DNA of 64,000 nt from Dactylellina haptotyla (lineage: Eukaryota > Ascomycota > Orbiliomycetes > Orbiliales > Orbiliaceae), in the NCBI GenBank assembly GCA_031310005.1, contig CM062381.1:1798001-1862000 (forward strand). Direction: 5' to 3'. The notes below the pieces were generated by a model. That model searched no databases, was not told the DNA's origin, and was given only the letters and a program-made list of their open reading frames with translations. Position numbers and translations under genes: made by a program. This document shows positions 47,842-57,682 of the stretch, piece by piece; position 1 is the first letter of the stretch; every line of letters begins with the position of its first letter.

Positions 47842-49554
47842 ATGGAAGGAGAGAAACCAAAGAAGAAAGTTGAAGGTGTAAAGAATTCGACCGATGGAAG
47901 TGGAAGTGAAAGCAGCTGGGAGGCGGTTCCCAGAAGAGAAAAAATTATTGGGGACCCTAACAAACACTATCATGGGATTCTAGGAGTACCATATCGTACC
48001 TATCGACCAGAAAAAGACGAAGCTCGACGCAACTATTCCTACCGCTCACATAAAACGATGACATTGATGAATAAGGCCCGCGGAGTGGACCCGAACGAGT
48101 ACGCAAAACGGGTTAAAGAATTAGCCGATATGAAAGAGGCCTATACATTTTTTCAGGAGGCTAACGAAATGGAATATGCACTGTGGTATAACGAATATGT
48201 CAAACGCGAAGGCGCGAAAGGCAACCTTTTTGAGGTTGAGGGTGACTTTGGGAAATATGCTGTCAAGAAAGATGTTACGTCTGAATCTACCCCCGGCGAG
48301 ATTTCTGAGAATGAGAAACGGAGACCTACTTCGGCGAGAAGTTCAGAGGACGATTTACCTAAACGCACATTGTTTGATTCGTTCAGAACACTGCCAGAAG
48401 TTGACCCTGAAAAGACCATTGAAGAGTTATTTAGTGGGTTTGAAGATTCTCTATCTTCCCTGGATTTCTCGGCCACCGGCTCTCTTGATTCGAATTGGGA
48501 GGAAATGATTCCCCTATCACGACAAACTTCTAACCGCCCTAAAACTCCTAAGACCCCTAAACCCTCTAAAGTCCCCAAAGCCCTTCACAAACCTAAACCG
48601 AAACCGAAACCTGTCGAGCCACCATTGGAGGATGACCACGAATACACCTCTATCATAGAATGGATAGACTCTCGAAGAACTAAGGATACCGTACGTCGCG
48701 CCCAAGCTATGGCGGCTGGCGAGATACTAGATAAGACTCCAACTATAGATACTGCGGAGTTCTTAGCGTCGATGCCTCAGATACCCTGGTATTATGAAGC
48801 ACGAGGAGCCCGTGAGGATAGAGTAGAAGCTGTAAGAAAGGCTCAACAAAGATTTGAAGGCGAAACCGATGAAGAGTACCTACTAAGGTTAGCGATAATT
48901 CATAATCCCATGCTCAGAGGTAGCACCAACAACATCTTTAATCCAATTCAAAATGATGACGAGATATCGATAGGAGATGTGGACCCAGAATATCTAGATA
49001 GCTCTCCGCCTTCGCAGACTGCGCAGGGTCCTCATTTGGTACCTAGAGAAACGACTTTGGAAGAGGAGCTCGGACTTAAAGTTGGATTCAATGATCAGGC
49101 ACCACCAGTTGAAAAACACCAGCTGACGCAGTGGTGGACACCAATGTTAAGGTCCTGGTTATGGAAATTTTTCTTTGGGACCGACGAGCGTATGTTCGAC
49201 CCTAGTCCTGTAAACATGACTCTCCCAAAGAGATATCGGTTCAGAGAAGGGAAAACGAGAATCGATCAAAATTTTGAACATATACATGTTTGCACACCAG
49301 GGGAATCTTTTTTTGAGCATCTTTACTATTCCAACGAGCATTTTATTTGGCCAGATTCTCTTCCGACTAAGCCCCCCGGGCCGTCTGCTCGTGATAAGTG
49401 GCTTCGGAAGCTAAAAGCAAGAAAATTGAAGGAAAAAGAGAACTCAACACTTCCACATGAAGAAGAGTCTTCTTTGAATACAGAGGATAGCTCGCTACCT
49501 GAAGATTCAGCTGAAGATGAGAAGCGAAGCACATCTGATGAAAATGCATCTTAG
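47842..49554 (+). CDS. J-domain-like protein lacking the HPD motif
   Basis: Intronless, 570 codons plus stop. Residues about 36-122 resemble a DnaJ domain (DPNKHYHGILGVPY, then RRNYSYRSHKTMTLMNKA, MKEAYTFFQEANEMEYALWY) but the catalytic His-Pro-Asp is replaced by His-Lys-Thr, so stimulation of Hsp70 in the usual way is not expected. The rest has no domain I recognise: an acidic region, a Pro-Lys repeat near residues 230-260 (KTPKTPKPSKVPK, KPKPKPKPVEPP), a Trp-rich stretch (QLTQWWTPMLRSWLWKFFFG) and an acidic Ser-rich end. It could be a lineage-specific protein. A coding-like tail in another frame (49538-49672) follows the stop. Confidence 0.7.
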   Translation: MEGEKPKKKVEGVKNSTDGSGSESSWEAVPRREKIIGDPNKHYHGILGVPYRTYRPEKDEARRNYSYRSHKTMTLMNKARGVDPNEYAKRVKELADMKEAYTFFQEANEMEYALWYNEYVKREGAKGNLFEVEGDFGKYAVKKDVTSESTPGEISENEKRRPTSARSSEDDLPKRTLFDSFRTLPEVDPEKTIEELFSGFEDSLSSLDFSATGSLDSNWEEMIPLSRQTSNRPKTPKTPKPSKVPKALHKPKPKPKPVEPPLEDDHEYTSIIEWIDSRRTKDTVRRAQAMAAGEILDKTPTIDTAEFLASMPQIPWYYEARGAREDRVEAVRKAQQRFEGETDEEYLLRLAIIHNPMLRGSTNNIFNPIQNDDEISIGDVDPEYLDSSPPSQTAQGPHLVPRETTLEEELGLKVGFNDQAPPVEKHQLTQWWTPMLRSWLWKFFFGTDERMFDPSPVNMTLPKRYRFREGKTRIDQNFEHIHVCTPGESFFEHLYYSNEHFIWPDSLPTKPPGPSARDKWLRKLKARKLKEKENSTLPHEEESSLNTEDSSLPEDSAEDEKRSTSDENAS

Positions 49555-51848
49555 AGCGACACATCTGGAAGTAGTGATACTAACAACCACCGAAGAACCC
49601 GTCGCGGTTCCGAGTAATGAAGAGCCGAAAGCTAGGCGGAGACAGAGACCACAGAAAAAGATCGCCTCTTGAGGGAAATAGTGGAAGGGGTCCCGGAACC
49701 TGACCTGGTGGCGTCGAGGGCTACGAATGGCCATATGGGGAAAGTGAGCCTAATCAAGGGTGGTAATTAAGACATGCAAGAACGCGGGCAGGGCTCATCA
49801 GACTAAATCGCGATGTGGGGCTGGCGGCATCTAAGCTAGCTGGGTTTTACTGGCATCCATACGCCGATACGCAGGAGGTTATTCTGAGAATGCTCACGGG
49901 CTGCTTAGATTTGGCGCGAATATCCTGAGAGGGGCCTAGAATGTAGAATAAAAATTGCCTTTGTTATTCTGACAATATACGCTGAGAATAAGGAACCTGG
50001 GATCAAGGAATAAAGACTATGATGCTAGATGCCTAGATAGGCGTTTCTACTCTATGGAGTGTATCATATGAGAAACGGGCATTATATGGATTGATATTTG
50101 ATTTGTACTTCAGGTCGATCTCATGACCTGTGGGACCGATGCAAATACCCGGTTTGATCTGCAAAGACCCTGATTTCAGTGGGAGCATGCTGAAAAAAAT
50201 AAATAATAGCCAATCATCTCAAATATCTTTCAACCAACAGAGGTCAGTTTGTCTGCAGCAAGAGCATTAGACTGAGTCTATGCTCTAGGGAAATGAATTA
50301 CTATCATTAGATAGCAGTAGTATTACCCAGTCCCATTTTTAAGCTGACATCTCGAGCCTAGACAATGCTTGGACGCAGTTATCTGCTAAGTAGTTGTTGG
50401 CGACCAATGAAATCGAAGTAACACATGTATGTTACACAAACTCGGACCAATAGTTAGATTTTGGTAAGCGTACAAGGCTATAGCCCTGTTTCGAACGTTT
50501 CGCCTTTGAGTGAAAACACATGAGATCTTACGAACAGCAATTTGGTATCTTACAAAGTGGCCCAGTTGGCGACTTGCCTTGGAACACAGGCGTAGACGTG
50601 TTACCAGAGATGCATTGTTACACGTCGCTATCGTATAAGCATAAAAATTCCCACCTCGGGAATACTCTATTCAGGATCGCACACTTCGCCAAATCTCACA
50701 AATTGGCTCAAAAAGATCCCGTTTAGGCAAACAGATTTGAACTAGAAGGGAATTACGGAGGAGGACGGTCCGTACCTTCTTGTTTCCCATGTAATGTTCG
50801 TTAGTTTTTGATCGGATTTTGACAGTCTGTTGGAATCCCCCATCATGTATGCATTACTGATGCAATGAACCCTGGCGGCTCCGTCAGCCGAGGCGAGGAG
50901 CATCGACGATAGCGCCAGCCAACCTGCTCCTGACCTTCTTTTCGCATCGGGTTGTTGCTTCCCCGGTATAGCCTCGGAGGTACGAGTATTACTCTAGGAG
51001 ATCTTGGGGAAATTGATTGAGTGGCGTATTTGAGCGAATCCCAATGCATCTGTAGATTAAATTTAAAACCCCAAACTTGGTGCTTGCAGGTTTTTCTGCC
51101 TTACAGCCCGTCGCGCCCGCAGACAGAGAGGTCGCATCGATATACCCGATACTAGCGATTTAACGGCAAGCTAAAAGCCCCCAATTCTTGAGGTTACACA
51201 AGTTATCTGGATCTTCCCGTAACCGTGAGATTTCAAGTTTCTCTCTAGTCCAATGAACCCAAGCGATCACCAACCTCGAATACAAAGTTATGAGATCCAA
51301 CATGGCTCTCGCATCCGATCTTTTCGTACGGGATAATGCCTGTTCCATAATCTCGTAATCCTCCTTCGCTTCCAAGGAAGCAGCCGCTCTTGGTTACAAC
51401 CGAGAGGAATTTGTGTGCCTTTGGATGCGAAATATTGGCAGGCTGATTCGGTATTTCCCGGCCGAATCACTGGAGATAAGAGTGCAAAAAAGGGCCATAT
51501 TATTTCAAAGTTGATATCACATTTTCAAAATTTCTGGCCTGGACCAAGTTTAGATCTTTGAGGTCCGGAAAACAATATCATAAGATCAAGCTGGATCTAG
51601 AATCTACATCCTTATATACCCTCTCTCAGGAACATGAAATATTAGATCACACACAAGGAGAGACACGTTATCATTATCTGAGGATCTGCTCTCTCCCTCT
51701 CCCTCTCCCTCTTCCTCTATTTTCCTTCACCATCTATGGCGGAATTTCGGTTTGTAGGCTTTGTAAATTTGAAGCGCTAGATTCCTTGTATTGAACTTTC
51801 CTCAGATAAATACTGCCAACCTGAGAGTACCTCTTTAGCCATGCGAAA
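49555..51848. other. Intergenic, 2.3 kb
   Basis: It lies between two plus genes. It holds the frame-shifted tail after the J-like gene, and a helical-looking minus open frame at 51160-51375 (MEQALSRTKRSDARAML, LVIAWVHWTREKLEISRL) with no partner exons that I could join. A CTCTCC repeat occupies about 51689-51716, upstream of the rhodopsin-like gene. Confidence 0.5.
51689..51716. repeat. CT-rich (CTCTCC)n tract upstream of the rhodopsin-like gene
   Basis: Pyrimidine hexamer repeats about 130 bp before the start codon, a usual feature of fungal promoters. Confidence 0.8.
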
Positions 51849-53260
51849 ATGAATGTCCTTCAGTACATAGTAAGTTTCCTAGAGTCCATTAATACCGACC
51901 CAACATGACCAATGTTATCCGGGTCTAAATAGGTGTGTTTCCTTACCTTCCTCTTGATCGCCTTGATTGCAACATCCACCAGAGCATATACGCGTCACAG
52001 GATCAACCGCGGTCTCCATATTGAAGATGTAAGTCTTTGTTTCTTTCTATATGGACAAAGGAAGGGCCCTATCTACAATACTCATGCTATCTCCAGTGGC
52101 TCGCAATAATCGCCTTCTGTGTCCTTCTGGTCCAAATTACGCTCTCCTGTATCTTTACTCCACGCTATACTTTCTTGATCGCTACTCCACCTAAAGATAT
52201 CCTGGCTGCACTCTCACCAGATACTACAATTCAAGGATATATCAAACGCACGCTGGAGTATCAAGTTGGAAGCCACCTAGGGTTCTTGACATCTCTCTGG
52301 TTGATCAAGTTTTCCTTCCTCTTTTTCTATAAGCGGCTAGCTGAAGGAAGAGCATGGAGTAAACTCTGGCTCTTTACTTTCATTTTTTGCTTCTTGTCGT
52401 ACATAGGTAACGTTGTTGGATATTTCTTCGTGTGCGTTCCTCTGAGCACATATTTCGATAGTGAGTCCAAAATCCCGGAACGAAAACTTCATATTTTGTT
52501 TTGCTAATAGAACATCTTTTTAAAACAGCTACATGCCAAAGTCAGACTGGCCGGAGTAATGCCTCGTTGTATGGTGCTACGGCGACAGATATCATAAGTG
52601 ATTTACTTAGTGTGTTTCCCTTGATATTACAATAAACCTAAGTATGAATTCTAACCGTTGATAAATGCATAAAAAGTTATGGCTATCCCGCTCCGCCTGA
52701 TCCGCCAACTGCGTATGTCAACGCTTCAGAAGGTTGGGCTCGCCTGCCTCTTCTGTCTCGGCTTCGCAGTAGTAATTCTCTCCCTTGCCCGCACAATTCG
52801 CATCAACGCTGGCGGAACAGGAGCGTACCCACAATCGGATCCACGTTGGGTAGCGCTCTGGTCTATCGCCGAGGAAGCAACAGCAATAGTAGTGTGCTGC
52901 CTTCCTGCCATACGAAAACTATTCAGCGCGCATCAAGAAAAGAGAGGGGAGACAAGTAATTCCACCCCTATGGATGAATTACCGGGTGGCCGCAGAGCAC
53001 CTCGTAGGTTCTCGATTAAACGTTGGTCGTTGAAGTACGGGTTGAAGTCTATGGAGTCAACGGTAAGCCGGACTCGGTCTGATAGTATGATTGAACTAGA
53101 AAGTGGAAGTTGTACAGTGCCGTCATCTCCGCCGTGGCCAGCATCGCCTAGGAAGCCAGAAGGGTCATTTATTAAGATTAGGAGCTTTGATGGTATGGAT
53201 CTTATGGGGTTGCCTGGTGTTATTCCAAGCCCTCCAGGGACTTTGAATGGTCGGCTGTGA
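51849..53260 (+). CDS. Fungal rhodopsin-domain (PTH11/SAT20-like) integral membrane protein
   Basis: Multi-pass membrane protein of the fungal rhodopsin-like family, some members of which sense surfaces or ligands; ligand unknown. Exons are 51849-51869, 51933-52028, 52097-52460, 52529-52609 and 52677-53260, 381 codons plus stop, introns 63, 68, 68 and 67 bp. Helices are visible at QYIVCFLTFLLIALIATS, WLAIIAFCVLLVQITLSCIF, HLGFLTSLWLIKFSFLFFYK, LWLFTFIFCFLSYIGNVVGY, the DIISDLLIMAIPLRLIRQL segment typical of the family, VGLACLFCLGFAVVILSLA and VALWSIAEEATAIVVCCLP. The first exon codes only seven residues (MNVLQYI). The C-terminal tail is cytosolic, basic then Ser/Pro-rich. It is convergent with the zinc-cluster regulator 405 bp away. 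Confidence 0.88.
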
Positions 53261-53665
53261 CGCTATGAATGTAGAAACTTACACGACATAATTGGTGTAG
53301 GAATTGTGGTTAAGATAATATGAATGCCATTAATCGTTCACGATAACTTAATTTACAAAGCATATATTATAATAGAATAAAGTATGACTGCAGCGAAGCC
53401 ATACTTGTCCTACTCGTGCTTTTCCTTCATTCTACCCCTTCAGTTACCAAAAAAGAATAAAGTACCTCCACATGGCATATTGAACCAAAAGAAAATCAAG
53501 AGCTCCAATTCAAAAACAGATAAGGAAAACATGATAGCACCATGATAAACCCTCCCTGAGATATAACGCCTCCAAAATTTCAACCCCCACAGGCTATAAA
53601 ATACAGATTTAGAACGCCAGAAACCCAATCAGCCCCACCAAAGTCTTACAAGTGTTCTGTTGCGA
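53261..53665. other. 405-bp convergent spacer
   Basis: It separates the stop codons of the rhodopsin-like gene and the zinc-cluster gene, and must contain both 3' ends. No repeat or gene seen. Confidence 0.7.
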
Positions 53666-56261
53666 CTAAGCCAACAGCCTACTCCAATCCTCAGGTGTCA
53701 TGTTCTGTTCACTCATACTCATGAGCTCCGCGAAGAATGCTTCTGAGAAAGGGTCGACTAAGTGACCGAATTCTAGCTCGGGATTATAGTTGTCAGGGTT
53801 GTAGAAATTATAGTCGATACCCTGGTTTACCATAGGTGTTTGACCATAGAAGTTTTGTGGGCTCATTTTGGAGACGGGATCGGTGTAGTATCCGTTAGAA
53901 TTTGTGCCTGGAGGGGGTAGTATTGCGCTTGATGTGGTTTCAGGAGAAGTCGTTGAAGAGGTCGAGCTGTATCCGTCATAACTCAGATCCATTTGCATAG
54001 GTGTTGTCGATGAATTCGTAGTGCCGAACAAAGACGCCCCGATATTATTTGGAGACGATTCGTTTGGGCTTATTGGCGACATGGGTTTCGGCGTGACACT
54101 TGAGGGATCAAGGAACGCTTGTAGCTTCCTCATAGCCTCACTATTCTTCATATGCAAACTGTTGATTGGACCATTGGGATCGTCTCGATCCATGCACCTC
54201 AAACTCGCCCTCAAGGTATCGAAAGCCTCCTTGGCTTCTAGAGCTCTCGCAGATTCTTTGCCTTTATGCGCCTTAGAGTAGCTGGCGAGTGCAACAGCAC
54301 ATGTCAAAAGAATCATAGAGATAGTGCCGCAAGTTAACTGCCTCAAAGCGTCTCGGCCTTCATAACAAAGTCTGGTGACGGTGAGGGCAGACGCGAACAC
54401 TTCCTCCTGGGCTTGCAGTCGGATAGTCGGATCTTGGTGGTGTAGAAAGCTCCTGAAAAGCATTATTTTGGCGCTTTGGAATTTCAATGCAAGGTAAAGG
54501 CCGGGGGCGTGGGCGACCGGGTCTTGCAGAGATGGCGGTAAATCTTTAGCAAGATTGTTAAGTTCCTCGTTCAATTTAGCACCGATATGCTCTGGAGGCG
54601 GACGGAACGGGTTGCGACATGATGCCGCATAGAAGGAAGGCAGATCTTTCTGTGCCGGTTTTTGCAATTTCGAAGTAATCTTGCCAGTGATTTCCGCCAA
54701 TCTGATTTTTGCCTTCCAGAACTCGGGCTGCCAGGATGGTGTCTCGGCGCTCCTGGGTTGATAGGTGAAGTTTGGCCAGGGAACATTACAATCCTAAGAG
54801 CAGATTTGTTAGATTTAATACACATAAAAGAAGAATAACAATGAGTAAATAACTCACCTTGTCCCTAATAGCAAGGGGCCGACCAGTTGCTAGAGAATAC
54901 CATCGATCGTAGCACTAATGTAATAAAATCTTGTTAGTCATTTATAACCTCAGAGCAATAAATCTAGTAAGCATACGTAAACTTCAGCCCAGATCATTCT
55001 CGCTTTATCGGCACTAATCTCATCAAGGGTTTGATAGATCGTTGAGTTGGAAACGTGGAGACCCAGTGCTTGAGCCACCCTCGCAGCGGCTCCAGAGCAA
55101 AGATAACCTGTCCAACAATATTTCTGTTAGGTTGCTTGTGTCAAATTTGTTGGGATTGAAGTTATTGACTGACCTTCATCCAATCTCCCCGTCGTAGTCA
55201 AAAAGGAAACCTCCATTAAAATAGTGTCCAACGTCTCAACGGAGAGTTGGGACCATAGAAGACGTAGGGAGGGTTTTACGATCAGGTATGCCGAAAATGC
55301 TTTGAAACTGTCCGGATACATTCCAGATAGGAGAGCAAGATACAATCCTAATGTAGGCGCGGTTGCAGGAACCGTTGGAGCCTCCGTGTCCGGCATGTGG
55401 GGTGGGTAAACTTGGTTGAAAGCTTCCATGAGTTCATCAAGGTACGTGTATCTTTTCCTCAAGAAGGCCGCTCTGACGAAGTAGGCGAGGTATTTGATAG
55501 AGTCCTGTTTAGGGAAGAATTTGACAGGTGGCAGTTCATCCTTCATCAAACTAGGTAACGAACCCATATGTTGTGGTTGAAATGCGATTTCCCAGACACC
55601 AAAACCAGCTGCTCCGGGTTTCACAGCTCCTGCAGGGCAAGCCTAAAGAAGAACCAAACATTAACCTTGATAAACTTCAATTCTTACTTGGGCCGGATTC
55701 TACGTACTCTGTCCCGAGTATCAGATGCCTGCGTTGAAGGGGTTGCTGGTTCGCTGCGAGAGCTCGAAGAAATTGGGGTGTCGGGACTTAGTGCAGGCGT
55801 CGATGCGGAGACCCCGTTGGATCCGCCATTCGCTTGTTTCGTCAAAAGATTTTCAAGATGCGCAATTCTCTCCTTAAGGGCCTGGAGGTCTGAAGATTCG
55901 AGGGTAGAGCTCGATGGGTAGGCAATGTCATCTTCCGCTGATGTGCAATCCACCCCGTATCGAACACAGTTCTGGCATGGGCGAGTTCTATCACACTATT
56001 CCATTCCGAACGCCGGTACGTTAGATCAGTCGTTCGAGAGCATATAAATACGAAATCACGGGTGTTAAGGTATCTACTTTTATTTTCCTAAAAATCCGAG
56101 TGGTGGTTAGCAACAAACAACAAACCCACAATCACTTCCCCGGGTGTCGATAGTGGGTACCTTGAATGGCAAGATGTGCATGCAGGGACCTTGATGCGAC
56201 TACTGGCAGGCTTCTTCTTGGTAATACCCGCGGACGCGGACGCCGACCGTTCAATCGCCAT
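53666..56261 (-). CDS. Zn2Cys6 fungal-specific transcription factor
   Basis: Nuclear regulator; targets unknown. Exons are 56161-56261, 56078-56087, 55708-55995, 55174-55642, 54977-55107, 54858-54914 and 53666-54793, 727 codons plus stop; introns 62-82 bp. The zinc cluster is complete: Cys at 28, 31, 38, 44, 47 and 54 (CX2CX6CX5CX2CX6C), with KIK of the basic loop encoded by a 10-bp exon. A short coiled-coil (LKERIAHLENLL) follows. The fungal-specific regulatory domain spans about residues 160-500, with YLAYFVRAAFLRKR, GYLCSGAAARVAQALGLH, IWAEVYCYDRWYSLATGRP and LALKFQSAKIMLFRSFLHH. The tail is Asn/Ser/Pro-rich, as in activation domains. It is divergent from the NLR, 1.4 kb away. Confidence 0.93.
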
Positions 56262-57682
56262 GGTCGTCGACGGTTACGTTACAAGACCCAGGGTGTGCGG
56301 TGGTAGCTGGAGTTCGGATTCTGGCGGCGACTGCCCACTTGCTTGGAAACCGAGTGGTTTTTAGAGAGAAATGCGATGCAAAGATGCCTGCCAGGACTTT
56401 TAATTAGCTGGACCGCTTGGTAAATTGTGCTGACATAATTTCAGAACCTGTTCTTTTTTCTTCTTTTCCTTTGCGGATGGGATGGAATCGGGGGCTTATT
56501 CTCCCCGCTGCGCTCCTGCCAGAACCTCCCCCAATCCAATGGCCTGAGCTGGTGTGCGCGGTGTATTACTAATTGTCTAATTGTCAAATGCGTGTCGAAA
56601 TAAGGCGAGCTAACTCAAAATGTGAGCCCGGCCCGACTTTTGTTGAGTGTGGTTGGCATGCCTCGGTCCACGTCTCTCTGCTGGCATGCGACAACACATT
56701 CGGCCGGGCGAACGATGTATCTTTGAGTATGGGGACGCGCGAGAGCAGGTCTTCTTGTCTGGAGACGAGACATCGACCTGGAGCCGGTACACCGGATGTA
56801 AATACAGTATATATCCGTAGAATCTAGAGATCAGCCACGGTTGAATCGAGTTCGCGACCCGGCGTCGGCCAACCCGAGTTCCCTAACTCCTGTATTCACA
56901 TCATAGACTGTGCTGCCGTATAACGTTAACGCTCCTTATTGAAGCGCCACATATATGCATACATGCATATGGTTGTGATATAATTTGGACGCAAAGGTCA
57001 AGCTTAAGGCCGGTCAGCTCTCTCCTCACATATAGGTAGATTCTACTAAATAATCTATTTGAAGATACCTGAGTCCTTATCAATAAATATTCTATTTAAT
57101 GATCTCGTATCCAAATCTGTAGTGATATTTAACATATACGGTCATGCAGATCGGAGCTTGGTATCGATTCGCTAGGGTTCAATTAGTTGTATCAACCCAG
57201 GCTTTTCTGTCATCCAGCGCGAACAGACGTTTCTTCAAGCTAATTTCGAAGTTAAAGTTATTTTAAAATATAGCTTTGCGCATTACAATTCACACACCAT
57301 TATTCTCCTACCAGAGCCCGCCCTATTAATTAAAGACACACCAAGAAAGCCAGCCTTGTGGTGAACCTGCAATCCTCCCTACGAATGCATGGCTATAGCT
57401 ATTCCTTTCTGTGCCGCGTGCATACAGCCTATCACCAATCGTGGGCTGCCGCTCAGTTCGCAATGTGCGAGCTTTTCGCCTACATATACCAGCTAGAGTG
57501 CAGCCGTGTCTATGTTTGATCAATGTATAATAATTTTGGCACGCGTTATTGCCCCGCTGCCACTTTTTACCATCACCAAGGGCTTCATTACCTGCACAAC
57601 TAGTTCTTTGTAGCCCCAAACCCTATATAGCTCATGTGCATACACAATACTACTACCAGATAACCTCAGCGCAAGCTTACTT
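56262..57682. other. 1.4-kb divergent region between the zinc-cluster regulator and the NLR
   Basis: It should hold both promoters. No gene recognised. AT-rich from about 56930 to 57290. Confidence 0.6.
57624..57629 (+). promoter_or_regulatory. Candidate TATA box of the NLR gene
   Basis: TATATA within CCCTATATAGC, 54 bp upstream of the NLR start codon. Position and shape fit a core promoter with a very short leader, but transcription data are lacking. Confidence 0.35.
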
